DNA of 64,000 nt, taken from Plectrocnemia conspersa. Its lineage: Eukaryota > Arthropoda > Insecta > Trichoptera > Polycentropodidae. The DNA is taken from NCBI GenBank assembly GCA_009617715.1, contig VTFK01000578.1:1-64000 (forward strand). The letters run 5' to 3'. Positions 24,690-36,939 of the stretch are shown piece after piece. Numbering within the stretch: the first letter of the stretch is position 1; the number at the start of each line of letters is the position of its first letter. The notes below the pieces were generated by a model, which did not search any database, was not told the origin of the DNA, and saw nothing but the letters and a program-made list of their open reading frames with translations. Both the position numbers and the translations under genes were made by a program.

Positions 24690-25560
24690 TTCATGTGACG
24701 TCAATGGTCATTATTTGAATTTTCCTATGTCTCTATATCTCCGACGCTCATAAATTTAATCCTAACCAGAATTACAACTACTGAAAACCATGTAACCGCG
24801 CTTCAATAAATATACATACTAAAATTTATGTAAATATTTGAACGTCTCAATTTTTGCATATTGATCAATCTGCAGCCAATACACTTTTAATGAATTCAAC
24901 ACATGAATCACATCACACGTATCAATGAGTAATCAATGGCTCCGCGTTATCTTTACGTCTCGACTGACTATTGAAAAAAAAAACAAGTTTCACGCCTTCA
25001 CATAAAAACATATAATACAACAACACACAACAAACAGAATTTATCGAAAATTTCCAACGCATTAATTAATCGCTCAGACAAAATCGCTTAACTGGTTCTG
25101 TTACGATCGTTTCCGACGCCGTTAAAATTAATTAACCCGATGGTTAGTAAACCTTATTAATTAACACCTGTGGAATTAGCAGATACTCAAGGAGCTTTTG
25201 CCATTTTTTTCCTCAATGAATTAATGGTTTTGTGCCCATTGTAATAAACGAGCCGAGTCGATTGTAGCGGGCTACCATTCGGTTAGTCGAAGCAGGAATC
25301 CGTTTAACATTCCTAATCGAATGGCCCTTATGATTTCGATTAACTCGATTATTATATTTTAACAGGTTCCGTATGACTAAGCAGTATCGGCCCCGGCTAC
25401 AAAACCGAAAGGTGTTAAATAATAGTTTTGTGCTTAAATGATTGATTAATGACTGGGATATTTTTTTGCGCTGAGTATAGTAACGATAAACATTCGGGTG
25501 TATGTGTATGTTCATACGTATTGTGTGTAATTAATTAGTAATATATGTATTTATGAGTTT
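24690..25560. promoter_or_regulatory. candidate enhancer-like island with clustered TTAATTAA sites
   Basis: A balanced island of about 850 bp. Three ATTAATTAA-type sites lie within about 105 bp (25061, about 25127, 25156), the last running straight into a CACCTG E-box. Further TAATTAG-type text follows near 25531. GATCGTTTCCGACGCCG near 25105 is unusually GC-rich for this region. The 100-codon minus-strand opening at 25213-25515 has no recognisable domain and is probably chance. The regulatory role is inferred. Confidence 0.4.
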
Positions 25561-25799
25561 AAGTCTTAGGTTTTTATTCGTTGTATATCAACTAGCATCG
25601 TACTCGTTCAAAATATAACCAACAATAAAGCATATATCTAAAAGTTAACCTAACCTAATTTTCTAACGATGCTGTGGCAATTTTAAAAAATATTTTTTTT
25701 CTTTATAAGAATGTTTTAAATACCACATTATTCTTAGAATATAAATCTGTTCTAACCTTTATGATAACACTGTTTACTTTGATTTTTTAAGACAATGTT

Positions 25800-26137
25800 T
25801 GTAGATGTTAGTTATGGGTGCGTCCGTAAGCTCTAAGCGTTTCCGAAATATGTTCAACTCTGGATTCCAGGCGTCAAGCTGGATCAGGGGATGCAAAGAG
25901 AGAAGCGGTGGTTGCGGTGATCTCCGATGGTCTGAATTTAAATCAGTTTTTTCTTTGCAGTTTTTACGAGCTTAATGGGTTCAAATTTGAAAGCTCTTTG
26001 AAAACTAAACTCTAAAATGTGAGTGTCAGTGTCTGAGGAAGTGATCATTGATTGCTAGCGTTTGCGTATTTATACCCTTGGCCCCATCCATACAAGATCC
26101 ACCAATTACAAAAGGGTGGCTGCTAATTTTTTTTTTA
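25800..26137. other. balanced non-coding patch
   Basis: Contains GTGCGTCCGTAAGCTCTAAG near 25818 and a CCACC/GGGTGG inverted pair near 26098-26119. No coding sense found. Confidence 0.3.
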
Positions 26138-26185
26138 ACGCACGTGACGATCGGAAATTTGTACGTATTAAATACTACTTTAAAA
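26138..26185 (+). repeat. dispersed motif around ACGCACGTGACGAT, copy 2
   Basis: Second copy of the motif at 23382-23426, direct orientation, 2.76 kb away. The 14-bp core is identical, with about 30 bp of weaker similarity downstream (GGAAATT..ACGTATTAAA). Confidence 0.45.
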
Positions 26186-26689
26186 TAGATTTATGCAAAT
26201 GATTGTCTGGGTAATAATTTTGCAAAGAATTCGAAGAAGATATTTACATCTGAAATATTATTAATATTTTTTTTTTCAATAACCAAATTAGTTTTTATTT
26301 GGCAAAATTTTAATAAAAAACAGATTTTAAGATATAATAACGCATTGCCTTTTTATACCTTTTTTAAGTTTTCAAAATGAAGCATGCTAATGCATTGCGA
26401 TTTTTAAAGTGTTTTTATATCTAACTTTGCTAAAAACAATCTGTAATAGTTATTTTTATATATTTTGTGTATGGAATAAGTGGAATTTATGATAAAGCAT
26501 ATTTTAATTTTGCATTTAATTTATATGTCAATATTTTTTAGCATTGATCTAATAATAATTTAATAAATTGTAAACCAAATATCAAATCATGTGTACTGAA
26601 AATTTGTTTTTGTAAACTTGTGGCAAATGTTCTCATTTTACAAAATAAAAAACTTTCGGCTAGTCACGTTAGGAGTTTTTTTTAAGAAC

Positions 26690-26900
26690 CTTGCCCTTCA
26701 ACAAGCGCTAGTGATATAAATGGTTTTAAGCTATGCCTCAGAACAGTAGAAAGTGAATCGCCAATTAAAAACCGTTTGATAGGCCCTCAATAGAGGCCTA
26801 TTAGCAGGTCAGCGCAGCAGCGAGGTAATCTTGTCTTTAGCCGGGCGTCCCCCGTCATTTACCCGTAGACGCCAAGCTCGTGATTTTGCCTTTATATCTT
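26690..26900. promoter_or_regulatory. balanced island with a hairpin
   Basis: ATAGGCCCTC (26779-26788) pairs with GAGGCCTAT (26793-26801) with one bulged C and a 4-base loop. Just downstream is a GC-rich run (AGCCGGGCGTCCCCCGTCAT near 26840). It could be a conserved non-coding or structured element. Confidence 0.35.
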
Positions 26901-27339
26901 TGTGGTCTCAAAACATTATTTATTTTAATTAGGAAAAAGTTGCAGAAGGCCATATCTGGTTAATACAATACCTGTAATATCACGACAGTTTTTTTGTCGA
27001 AAAATTATGAATTTGTAGTGATATGCAAGTCGTGGTGCAACAAACAATAGTTCTTCTTTTTAGATTTCATTAAGTAAACGGCGTTAGATCGCAGGATAAT
27101 ACTGTTTGTTCTGGTGATAAAATATATTTAAAAAACTGTAGCTTCCTATGCAGAGAAAGCGGTAAGAAGAACCTTACTATTTGACCGAACTTTACCTGCT
27201 TTTTTTAACATGCTTTTTTCATTGAATCGTCTCTAGTTATGACGCAATAGATAATTTTTAATTTACAATTATACCATAGGGCTATCGATACGTAATTTTA
27301 CAAAACAGTTCATATTTATTTATGAAAAAAATATTTATT

Positions 27340-27900
27340 TAAATTAGCGTTTGACCTCGTTATAAGAGCCTTAATTGATTCGAGCAGAGGCCCTCTTAAT
27401 AAAATACTCACCAGTCCAAAACGAGATAATTTCGTAAAGCGATTATCGCTGGCGCTAACTGACCAAACTGACTAATAGCTGACCACTGGAATGACGTGTG
27501 ACATCACGCGACCGAATTTCGTCTTAATTGCCCTGCCGTCCCAACCCGGCCCTGCGTCGCCTCATTAGTATTCCGGGCAAATGAGGCTGGGCGATAAATT
27601 TTATGGGCGCGGACGAATCTCTTGTTAGTTCGGTGTACGAAAACAATTATCGACCCGACGATGGTCCGTGTCTTAATTAGAAAAGTTTCTACTACGATAA
27701 CGTAAAACGAAAGACCGATATGGAACAGAAAAATAAATAGATTAGAATCTGAATACGGATAAACTCTTTAATGGTCGTTAAAAAGACCAGTAATTAGAAT
27801 ACGATTTTATTTTGTTGTCAAAACCAAAAAAATCCGAGTAACCTTTTCGAGCGTGCTGCGCTACGACATTAAGGGTTTGAAAAAAAATATATGATGGTAT
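27340..27900. promoter_or_regulatory. candidate enhancer-like island
   Basis: About 550 bp of balanced DNA directly upstream of the first LINE copy. It contains CTTAATTGCCC, CTCATTAGTATTCC, a TTTTATGGGC posterior-Hox-type site near 27601, ACAATTATCGACC and CTTAATTAGAAAAG near 27672. No ORF. Confidence 0.38.
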
Positions 27901-28018
27901 AATTATTCAGTCGAATTCAATTCTAATATGCGGTCTATAAAATATAATGGTATGAGTAGATTTGTATGAATAATAAATATGACGCCTAAATCTATAAAAA
28001 AACATAATTCAGGCACGG

Positions 28019-29651
28019 TTGTTTTATATTACCTCGGGACCAGATTTTATTTCAGACTGCATTCTGAAAGGATGCAAGTCTGGTATTTTACAGCCTCTAA
28101 AATTTATATTTAATTTAATTTTGAGATCCTCTTGTTTTCCAGAATTGTGGAAATGTTCAAAAGTCACTCCGATTCATAAAAAGGGTCCCAAATCTTCGAT
28201 TGACAATTACAGGCCAATAGCTTTGATCTCATCACCTGCAAAATTATTTGAAATTGTTTTGCATAAATACATTTTTAATCATTGCAGGTGTATGCTTCTC
28301 GACCAACAACATGATTTCCGTAAATCTCGATCCACTGTCACTAATCTAATGGTTTTGTCTAACTATGTTTCAAAATCATTGAACTCTGGTGTACAAGTGG
28401 ACATCGTATACACAACGTATACGTTTTGAAAAAGCATTTGATGAAGTTAACCATGCTTTACTTGTAAAAAAGTTATCTAATTTCGGATTTTCTGAAGATC
28501 TCATAAATCTATTCTCAAATTACTTGACCAATAGATATCAATTCGTTAAGTATAATAACTCCTTTTCAGAACGATATAAGACCCCTACTGGTATACCTCA
28601 AGGATCCAATTTGGATCCATTGTTGTTTTTATTGTTCATTAATGACATAGAAACAGCAATAGAGCATTCTGATTTTTTATTATATGCAGATGACTTGAAA
28701 ATTTACAAGAAAATGCATTCGATTTCTGATTCCCTCGACCTACAGGAGGATCTCAACTCTATATGGAAATGGGCTTGCTATTACCAATTGCCTTTCAGTG
28801 TAAAGAAATGTTACACAATTTCATTTTCAAGGTCATTAACGCCGGCAAAATATTCATACCATCTAGGCGGATATTTTTTGGAAAGGTTTTCTTCAACTAA
28901 GGATTTAGGAGTGACTTTCGAAGAACGTTGGAAATTTAGCCAGCACATTGCAGAGACTCATAGCAAATCCTTTAAAATGCTCGGTTTTATCTTGAGAAAT
29001 GCGCGTTACTTCAGGAATACTTTAGTATTGCGCACTCTTTATTATACTCTAGTCCGCAGCATACTAGAAACTAGCTCCATCATTTGGATCCCAGGCGTAA
29101 TGAATCAATGTAATGAATTGAAGCTGGAAAAAGTACAACGTAAATTTCTTCGATATTTATACTTGAAGGAATACGGGTATTATCCGTTCTAGTTTCCCAG
29201 TGCTTTTATTTTAGGAGCCCTGGGATAAGTTTCTTTGTCGACTCTCAGAAGTGTTTATGTAATTAAACACTTCTGGAAATTGCTCAAGGGCATCGTAGAC
29301 AATCCTTCAGTGCTCGAGCAGCTTCAAATGTGGGCTCCTGAAGGTGGTTATAGTTCTCGGTCGCGTCCACTATTCTTGCCTGTTAAGTCTAGAACTGGAG
29401 CACTTGCCAACTCTTCTCTGGCCAAGGCTATTTATCTGCTCAATTCTGTCCATAGTAATATTGACATTTTCTCTTGCACATATGGAGTTTTGGTTCAGTT
29501 CGTATGGGACAATGCACACCTGTTGAGGGTGATTTGTGTCTGTTGTTTTGTCTTGTTTATATTTGTATGTATTATGATGTATTAGTACTTTTGTCAGGTC
29601 ACGATGGTTATAATTTTAATAAATAAATAAATAATAAAAAATAAAATAAAA
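28019..29651 (+). mobile_element. Jockey/CR1-group LINE, 5'-truncated and frameshifted copy 1
   Basis: A reverse transcriptase region is followed by the C-terminal part and an A/T-rich tail. The first frame (28019-28429) covers the fingers: TPIHKKGPKSSIDNYRPIAL and QQHDFRKSRSTVTNL. A frameshift near 28415-28430 precedes FEKAFDEVNHALL. The second frame gives GIPQGSNLDPLLFLLFINDI and the catalytic LLYADDLKIY (about 28676-28705), both aspartates intact. The C-terminal part has KDLGVTF, LGFILRNA, LYYTLVRSILE and QRKFLRYLYLKEYGYYPF. Two in-frame stops (29191 and 29226) interrupt it before the conserved FWKLLKGIVDNPSVLEQLQM. The 3' end reads CACGATGGTTATAATTTTAA, followed by an AAATA-repeat tail (29618-29650). 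No endonuclease domain is present. It is non-functional. Confidence 0.9.
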
Positions 29652-30220
29652 CTTTCTCAAAGTTTTTAAGTTCTTTTACTTTTAATTTGGGCTTTAAAAT
29701 AAATTTAATCTGATAAAAAAAATATATTTTTTACAGTGAAGTTATGTTTGGCGTTTTAGTACATATATTTTAAATTTTGGATTTATTTTGTATTTTTTGT
29801 AAAAAGTATATTTTCAAGAAAAAAATACGATCTTTCTAATCATTTAAGTTACTATAGGTTTTGATTTTAATTAATACTACGTAAAAATATTCTAACATAT
29901 TAAGGAGACGACGCAAATAAGATTTGCCTATAATTATTCATGTCTGGAATTCTCGATGGATCTTACAAAGTAGTACTGAAGAAAATCTACTTATATTATT
30001 ACTCCAAAGTCGGACTGACGATTGTATGTATTATTTTCCTCAAATTTTTTCCTTTTTAACTTTAATTGACAGATTAGTTAATTATTTATAATATTTAAAA
30101 ACTAAGTTTTTAAATTAGTCAATATCTTACCTTCACATTATTTAGAATCAAAATCTATAATTTTTTTTAATTTTTAAACATATTCTTTCAAACTCATGTA
30201 AAAATACTTCTTCACGCTTG
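29652..30220. other. AT-rich non-coding sequence
   Basis: Nothing recognised between the LINE tail and the next island. Confidence 0.5.
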
Positions 30221-31400
30221 TAAATCGATCTTTGGGTCCATGTCTAAGCGATGCCTCGAATAAATACAATCGTCAGAGCAGACATATGGTTATGTTGACC
30301 CGTTGTGAAATGTTTACATAAATTAAAGCACCCGTGAGCATTTTTGCTGTGTGAGTCCTACGCTCGCGGCCGAAGGCTTTATGGGTCGACGGATGATGCT
30401 TAATATATTCTACGAGTATAGGCTTTGCATGGTAGGCGAGGAAACATATTTATAACTTCATTTGTAATGACACCTCATACGAGACACGGCTTCTATATTT
30501 TAACACCTTCGCGGCCGAGGCGTAGCAATGTGTATGTCATGAAATATCATTTTGGAACTCGACACTTTGACTTGATTGTTTATGTGTTTTGCTTCTGCTC
30601 CAATGTAAGTAGTTTATGATGAGGTAATTCATTTTTTACGACTTAATTATAATATTGGATTACAAATGATGAATATGTCGATGGTTATCTTAAAATATTT
30701 ATTTCATCTAAGCGTGTTTTTTTGTTAGGAAGTTCCATTTATTAGGATTATACATGTATACTCAATATAAATATTAATCAAATATATTTCGATTTGTCCT
30801 GGATAAATTTCATTTTAGTATTTTCGCATTGCCAATTCGCAGCTGATAATTGTTATCTAGTATTAAAGCTATAAGACTTATTTAGTTACAAATTGCAAAA
30901 AAAAACAGTTTTTAAAAAATTGGCGCTGGATATATTCTCAAAGGCTCTGTCGAGCTATCAAAAATATGTCGGTGAGCTACCACTATTTTACAAATTTTCA
31001 TTTGTCGGCCATGCATATGTAACAATATTTTTCTCAGATAAAAATTCACTACCCATATAGCTTTATTTTGGGATGTGCCCGTGCACGTGTTGGTCGTAAG
31101 TGGCCAGTAGGCTGCCCACGCTGTTTGGCCACCGTCCATAACTTTGCACTCACCGGCGACATTATTTACTGTTAATGGGAAATTAAATTTGCCAATTCGC
31201 AGCGACATTTTAATCAACGTTTTAGGCGTGTCGGGATTGTTTTACAACTCACTCTGGGCGGACTCATCACCATATTTAATTCCGACACTCAACCTTGATA
31301 TGCGCAAATAGTGCGTTAAATTAAGCAAGCTTTGCATTTTAATGGGAGTGCTTAAACGATACGTGATATGCATTTAAAGGATGCTTGAAAAGTTTAGTTA
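30221..31400. promoter_or_regulatory. two balanced non-coding islands
   Basis: The islands lie at 30221-30620 and 30920-31400. In the first, CTACGCTCGCGGCCGAAGG (about 30359) and CCTTCGCGGCCGAGGCGTAG (about 30507) form an imperfect inverted pair about 130 bp apart, with GGCTTTATGGG beside the left arm. The exact 13-mer GCCAATTCGCAGC occurs twice, at 30831-30843 and 31191-31203. The 101-codon minus-strand opening at 30912-31217 has no recognisable domain. The regulatory role is inferred. Confidence 0.32.
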
Positions 31401-31570
31401 CTTTTTATTTTGCAACACCAGTAATTTAAATGAGTTCTTTTTCGTCGCTTTTTCATTGCACTAGACTGAATATATTTATGAAATTATAATCATGTTTTAA
31501 TTCTTCATACATTTTACTAATTTTAATTGAAGTGAGCTAATAGTATTTTTCATTAATATTAATAATTTAA

Positions 31571-32712
31571 CTCGGTTATTTAAGCAATCGTAGACAGTTT
31601 GTGACATATGGTGGCCGATTGTCGAAAGAATATTTTACCCCTTCGGGGGCTCCTCAAGGATCCAATCTGGGACCTCTGCTTTTTGTGTTATTTAATAATG
31701 ACATAAATACAGCAATTACAAATTCAAGTTTTCTTCTGTTGATGATTTAAAATTATATAAATGCATTCAATCTGTTGTGGACTCCTTCTCTCTACAAAGT
31801 GATTTAGACTCTCTTTGGAGATGGGCTTCCGTTAACCGTCTGCCCTTTAGTGTCGGAAAGTGCCATACTGTGTCATTTTCTCGATCTCATTTGCCATCAG
31901 CTTATTTCTACCATTTCTATGGTGATATTTTGACTTGAGAAACTTCGACAAAAGACCTCGGAATCACTTTCGAGAGCAAATGGAGGTTCTCTCTACACAT
32001 ACACGACGTCTGTGATAAATCTTCCAAGATGCTCGGCTTTGTTATGAGGAATGCCTTTCACCTTGACGATCCGTCAGTTATTCGCATCCTCTATGACACC
32101 TTAGTTCGTAGCATTCTTGAATCGGGATCTATTTTTTTGGAATACCTGAAAAGCCAAATATTCCATTTTAGTGAAAAAAATTCAAAAAAGGTATTTAAGA
32201 TACCTTTACAAAAGCAGATTTGGTTATTATCCGTACAAATATCCCGGCGCCTTTCTTTTAGGAGCGTTGGGATACGATTCGCTGAGTTCTCGCAGAATGC
32301 TGTATGTCGCTAAGCATTTTTTTAAATTACTAAAAGGTGCTGTCGACAATCCAGTTATTCTCAAGGAATTCCAGTTTTGGGTTCCGGAACATTTTCGAGA
32401 ATCACGATCGCGTCCTCTTTTGCTGAACGTTAGGGCTAGGACGTCCGCAATTGCCAACTCGCCTATAGCTGTAGCCATCCGGCTCCATAATACGCTGGCA
32501 TTACATATTGACCTGTTTAATGTTAGCTACGAGGAGCTGATCCAGTTTGTATCATTAAATTTTGATATTTTATATTTTTTTGTTATTATATTGTTATATT
32601 TATGTATATATACGCTTTTGGTTTATAAATTTAAAATTTGTTTTCGACCATCGTGGTGCATTGGGGTAACCTGTTAGGCCACGATGGTCTTAATTTAATC
32701 TAAAAAAAAAAT
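31571..32712 (+). mobile_element. Jockey/CR1-group LINE, copy 2 (5'-truncated)
   Basis: Same family as the copy at 28019-29651, but the homology begins later, at a YLSNRRQFVTYGG reading (about 31577). GAPQGSNLGPLLFVLFNNDI is intact. A small deletion removes the Tyr-Ala of the YADD box, leaving DDLKLYK after a frame change. The rest reads KDLGITFESKWRFSLHIHD, then KMLGFVMRNAF, LYDTLVRSILESGS, then a frameshift into KRYLRYLYKSRFGYYPYKYP. The frame 32171-32677 runs on to FFKLLKGAVDNPVILKEFQF and EELIQFV. Unlike copy 1, it is free of stops there. The 3' end has CCACGATGGTCTTAATTTAA then an A-rich tail. The different 5' truncation shows a separate insertion. Confidence 0.88.
32646..32689 (+). repeat. 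3'-terminal stem-loop of LINE copy 2
   Basis: GACCATCGTGG (32646-32656) and CCACGATGGTC (32679-32689) are perfect 11-bp inverted arms just before the A-rich tail. The right arm is the family's conserved 3' end. LINE 3' stem-loops often serve reverse transcriptase recognition (family knowledge). Copy 1 keeps only the right half. Confidence 0.6.
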
Positions 32713-32922
32713 AAAAATTTAATCCTAGTGACGGAAATACAACACAAATGAACATTCTATACATAAACAATTAGTATTTTTTTGATTATGATATTGGCAT
32801 GTAAAGAAAAAATCCCATCGGATGCCTCTTCAGGTTTATTTTTACAAAATCTAATTTTTTTTTATACTGATTTACTACTTTACATGTGACGTGTATTTGT
32901 TCGTTATTTAATATTTTATGAA

Positions 32923-33790
32923 TTATATATTAAGGTCGGTATGTATTACGTTATTAGGAACATACCAGGGAGCGTCGACTATCATTCGTAGAACCTTGTT
33001 TTGGAATCTCTGGATTATGGCGATGGTGGAAACGCAGGCAATACCCCAAATCCTGTATGTCCATACTGGTTTGATAATTGACTTGTACATTAATAACTTG
33101 TTTTCCAGTGTCATCAGAGATATTCTTCCCATTATCCAGTGCATTTTTTGAAGGTAAATTCCAAGTTGGTTCCTTTTAATAAAGTTATGTTTCGGTCCAG
33201 ATATACTATAATAGTATTTGATCTTTTCTTTTTGTTGTAATATTTGACCATTTAGCGAAACATTTGTGGAGGTCTTTTTATTCAATGTGAACGTTACATA
33301 GGTTGATTTTGTCGTGTTTACTTTCATTCTCTAAGATTTCATCCATTGTTCAATTCCATGAAGGTCTCTCTGGAGGTTTTCTGACGCTTTCAATGGGTCA
33401 TGAAAGAGGCGATCACAGCTGTACTATTATTCGCGAATGTCGCTATTGTTGCTGAACATATCTTTGAGAGCTCAACTGTATAAATTAGGTAGAGTACTGG
33501 TCTTAATACACTTCCCTGTGGAATTCCGGATTTAATTCTTTCAGCTCCGTGTACTCCGCGTTGACTTTCATGCGGAAGTAACTATCTCTTATGTAAGATT
33601 CTAATATTTTATAATTTGGTTCGGCGGGTTTACTTTTATCTTATAGAGCAGTCCTTCGTGCCAGAATAGTTCTAAAATCCTAATGATATCTATGAACGCA
33701 GCGGTGCAGATTTCCGATTTTATTGAATATTTTTTCTCTAAATCTCTCGATAAACCACATTTTTTCTCAGTGACTACACGTCTTACCTTA
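32923..33790 (-). mobile_element. Jockey-clade LINE fragment
   Basis: In protein order on the minus strand: RRVVTEKKCGL and LEKKYSIKSEICTAAFIDII (about 33745-33680), then LFWHEGLLYKIK (compare VWHEGLLYKI), YKILESYIRDSYFRMKVN, a frame break, PVLYLIYTVELS, and ATFANNSTAVIAS where ATFADDTAVLAS is expected. The catalytic aspartates are therefore Asn. After more breaks the open frame 33327-32923 reads MKVNTTKSTYVTFTLNKK, VSLNGQI, ENKLLMYKSIIKPVWTYRIW and QRFQNKVLRMIVDAPWYVPN, the typical Jockey C-terminal segment, and ends at HTDLNI. It is a different lineage from the plus-strand copies immediately to its left. It is dead. Confidence 0.9.
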
Positions 33791-33859
33791 TTGTATTTTC
33801 CAATTATATTCCATAAGGATTAATCATAATATTAAAAACTATTCAAGCACTCCTCTCAC

Positions 33860-34330
33860 ATGCACCTGAGCAACAAACCGAGCAACTATTAAGCTCGACA
33901 TAAAAATATAAACAGTTCAAAACCCCATCTCCTCCGTTCCAGGATCATGCGTCCGACTTAATCAATTCGAATTGACTTTCTGTATGAAACGGCCGATTTA
34001 AATTGAATTTCAGGGGCATTGCGCTAGTGAGAGCCATCAAACGTCTTTGTAGAATTTATTTGTACGGTTATTGGTAGCCCAGTGACCCTCCTCGGGGCGT
34101 GATATTCCCGCCCTTAGGCATTCTTCGGACTCACTCGGGCATAAATCGGGTGTCGGGACTCAGATTGCTAATAAAAAGTTATCGCCCGATTACCATAACC
34201 GGTGGATAAGAGGTGTTTGCCAATAAATAAACAATGGCCCCGGGTGAGCGCATTGGCACGAGGTGAATCTGGCCTTTGGGATGAGCCAGTAATTGTTTCA
34301 ACAATGTGTGTACCCTTCAAATTTCACTTT
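33860..34330. promoter_or_regulatory. candidate enhancer-like island
   Basis: About 470 bp and markedly less AT-rich, with CCCGCCCTTAGGCATTCTTC near 34110, GGTAGCCCAGTGACCCTCC near 34072 and ATCGCCCGATTACCATAACC near 34182 (a GATTA core). No ORF. It is one of the most GC-rich patches of the desert. Confidence 0.38.
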
Positions 34331-34339
34331 TCAATGATT

Positions 34340-36930
34340 CAAAGGAGCTAATTGAGATTATATATGTAACAATTTTAACAATTTCCTTAGGTTTTAATTT
34401 ACTTCTCTTATTATTCGTTTATTTTTTAATCTTCTAACAGATTAATTATAATGTAAGCGTTTGTTATAAAAGAGTTACCTTATAAAAGACACGCCTTTTA
34501 AATTCAGACAACACATTATTAAAACCTTAAAATGTTTGGTTTTACAGCTATACTATACTATAAAAAGTTGTATAATTTTGTTTCAACTCCTTAAAGTTAA
34601 ATATTTTTTTGCACTATTAGTGAATTTAGTGTTTAAGGTTTATATTTCCATATAAATATAAATAGGTTTAAATCAATATGATTTTACTTCAGACTTAATA
34701 TGATTTATAAAAAATGGTTAAATAATGTTAAAATTTATTAAAATAAAACCATATATAGTAGAACTAATATTTTTTAGGTTTTAGAATAGCTTACATTTTA
34801 AATGTATATACGGGTCAAATAAATATTTTTTTACAATTTTTACCATTATAATATACGTTTGTGTTAACTGTATAATAAAAATAAAAAAAAAAGTTTGGAT
34901 TTGTATTTCTCAATTAATATTTTATTTTATCTCTTTGTTGCTCAAAAAAATATTAATCTGAGAACACTAATAAAGACTTTTTCTTTTCTACTATACAACT
35001 TAGTTTTAAAAATTTGGTTAGCTGAATATTTTAATTTTAATGTATGGTATTTATTCCTATTACACTTTTTATATTAATTTAAAAATAATCTTTTGAAATA
35101 GTATTTTAAATGGTTTATTATTTTCAATAAATATTTATTGTATTCGAAATATAATCTTAAGCTTAATTTGTTCCTTTAAATACCAACCTGTTCCTTGTTT
35201 TCTGAAAATAATGTGTTTTAATTGAAATTTAATGATTTAATAAACCTGAAAAATAATGTGTATAAATATTTTAATTATTTTAGAAAATACCTAATGATAT
35301 ATTTTTAACCGATATATTTTTATTAATATTCTGTTTTATATACATACATATTAGAATATACATTACTCAATTTACATATTTTTTATGTGTATATTATATG
35401 TTTCTAGCATTTTTTAAATTTTTTATGTAGATATAAATGTTGCTAATTTTAAATAATATTTCTAAATCACCTAAAAATTAACAATAAATAAAATATTTTT
35501 ACTCCAATATTTTTAATTTTTCGCATAAAAAATCATTTAATAAGAAACTTATTGATTTTAAAGCTATTTTTGTTGAAATTACAGATTTTAAAAACACTAA
35601 AAAAATATATATTTCTTCTTTACATTGATTTACTTTAATAAGTTGTTAAGTTAAGCTTAATATATTATTTTTTTCAACTTAAAATATATGTTATTTATCA
35701 ACATTTTTTAAATTTAAAGTATTGATTTTCCGATTTTTAAGTGTTATTGAAAATAAAAAAATACATATAACAATTTTACCTCTAAATTTTCTTTAAATAA
35801 CTAAATCATAATGTATTTATTTTTATCTTAACTTGTTGCTTGAAATACCATTATTAATTTGTTGTTTAATAGTAAATCTAAAAACAATGAAAAATCCTTA
35901 CTTTTGAATAGTTGTTGAGGCAATTATTTTTTATTATTCATTCTATAATATATGTACTATTTATACTTTTAATTTAGTTTATATACTATATTTGAGTAGT
36001 AAAATATTGTATATCAATATAACCATTTTTATTTTTTATTAAAATTATAAAATAATTTTAAAAAGGTACCAAAAAATAACATTTTCATCTATATATTTAA
36101 AAATTTTCACATCAAAATTAAAATTCGTTTTTTAAAATTACTATTACAGCAAAAAAATCTTTTTTTTTTACAGTTTAAAATCAATGAAATTTAGTAAATT
36201 GATTTGAAGTTTTTATATTTTTTACCCATAAAAAAATATTGGTAATACAAAAAAACTTTTAAAGAACAGATAAGAATATTCAGCTTTTGTCAAAGAAAAA
36301 TATTTATTGATTGCAATAATTTTTTTATTAACTAAAGAAAATTTGTCACGCGTATTTTTGAAACGATCAAAGTTAAACAAATATTAGTTTTAATTTTCAT
36401 GACAATGGCAAAACCTATATTTTTTAACTTTAAAAGGAATAAAGTACTTTTTAAGGTTCAATATAAAATAAGAGTGATTAACATCTCTGTCATTGAATTT
36501 GAATGAAAAAATCGTAATTTCAGAAATAAAAAATAATATGAAACGGTAAATAAAGAAAATAGTCAAATAAAAAGTCGAAAACTTGACTTTCTATTTAATT
36601 AAAAATTGTTATTACTTCTTCTTAAAACAATTTTATTGAAATAAAATATTTATTTATATTTTTTTTCCTCTTTTAAAGTTATATTTTAAATCATTTAATT
36701 GTAACATTGATAGTACACATATTTTAATTTATAATTTGAGCATTGGCTAATAATCAGCATTCTTTTAATATTGATACAGAAAAAGGTATTAGTCTACTTT
36801 CTATTTCTGTAAAATAATATTATTATATATAAAAATAAAAATATAATATCGAAATGGATGTTTTGGTCGTTAGTCGTATGCTTAACTAAGCACCTAAAAT
36901 AGATTAACATTATCTTAAATATATTTTTTC
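34340..36930. other. extremely AT-rich desert
   Basis: About 2.6 kb of A/T text with no island, no repeat pair and only chance ORFs. Confidence 0.6.
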
Positions 36931-36939
36931 ATCTCCTCA

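Noticed and set aside
25213..25515. 100-codon minus-strand ORF
   Set aside because: Arg/Asn-rich reading with no domain, lying over a cluster of TTAATTAA sites; likely chance in stop-poor DNA.
30912..31217. 101-codon minus-strand ORF
   Set aside because: No recognisable domain, no splice or promoter context, and composition like other balanced non-coding islands.
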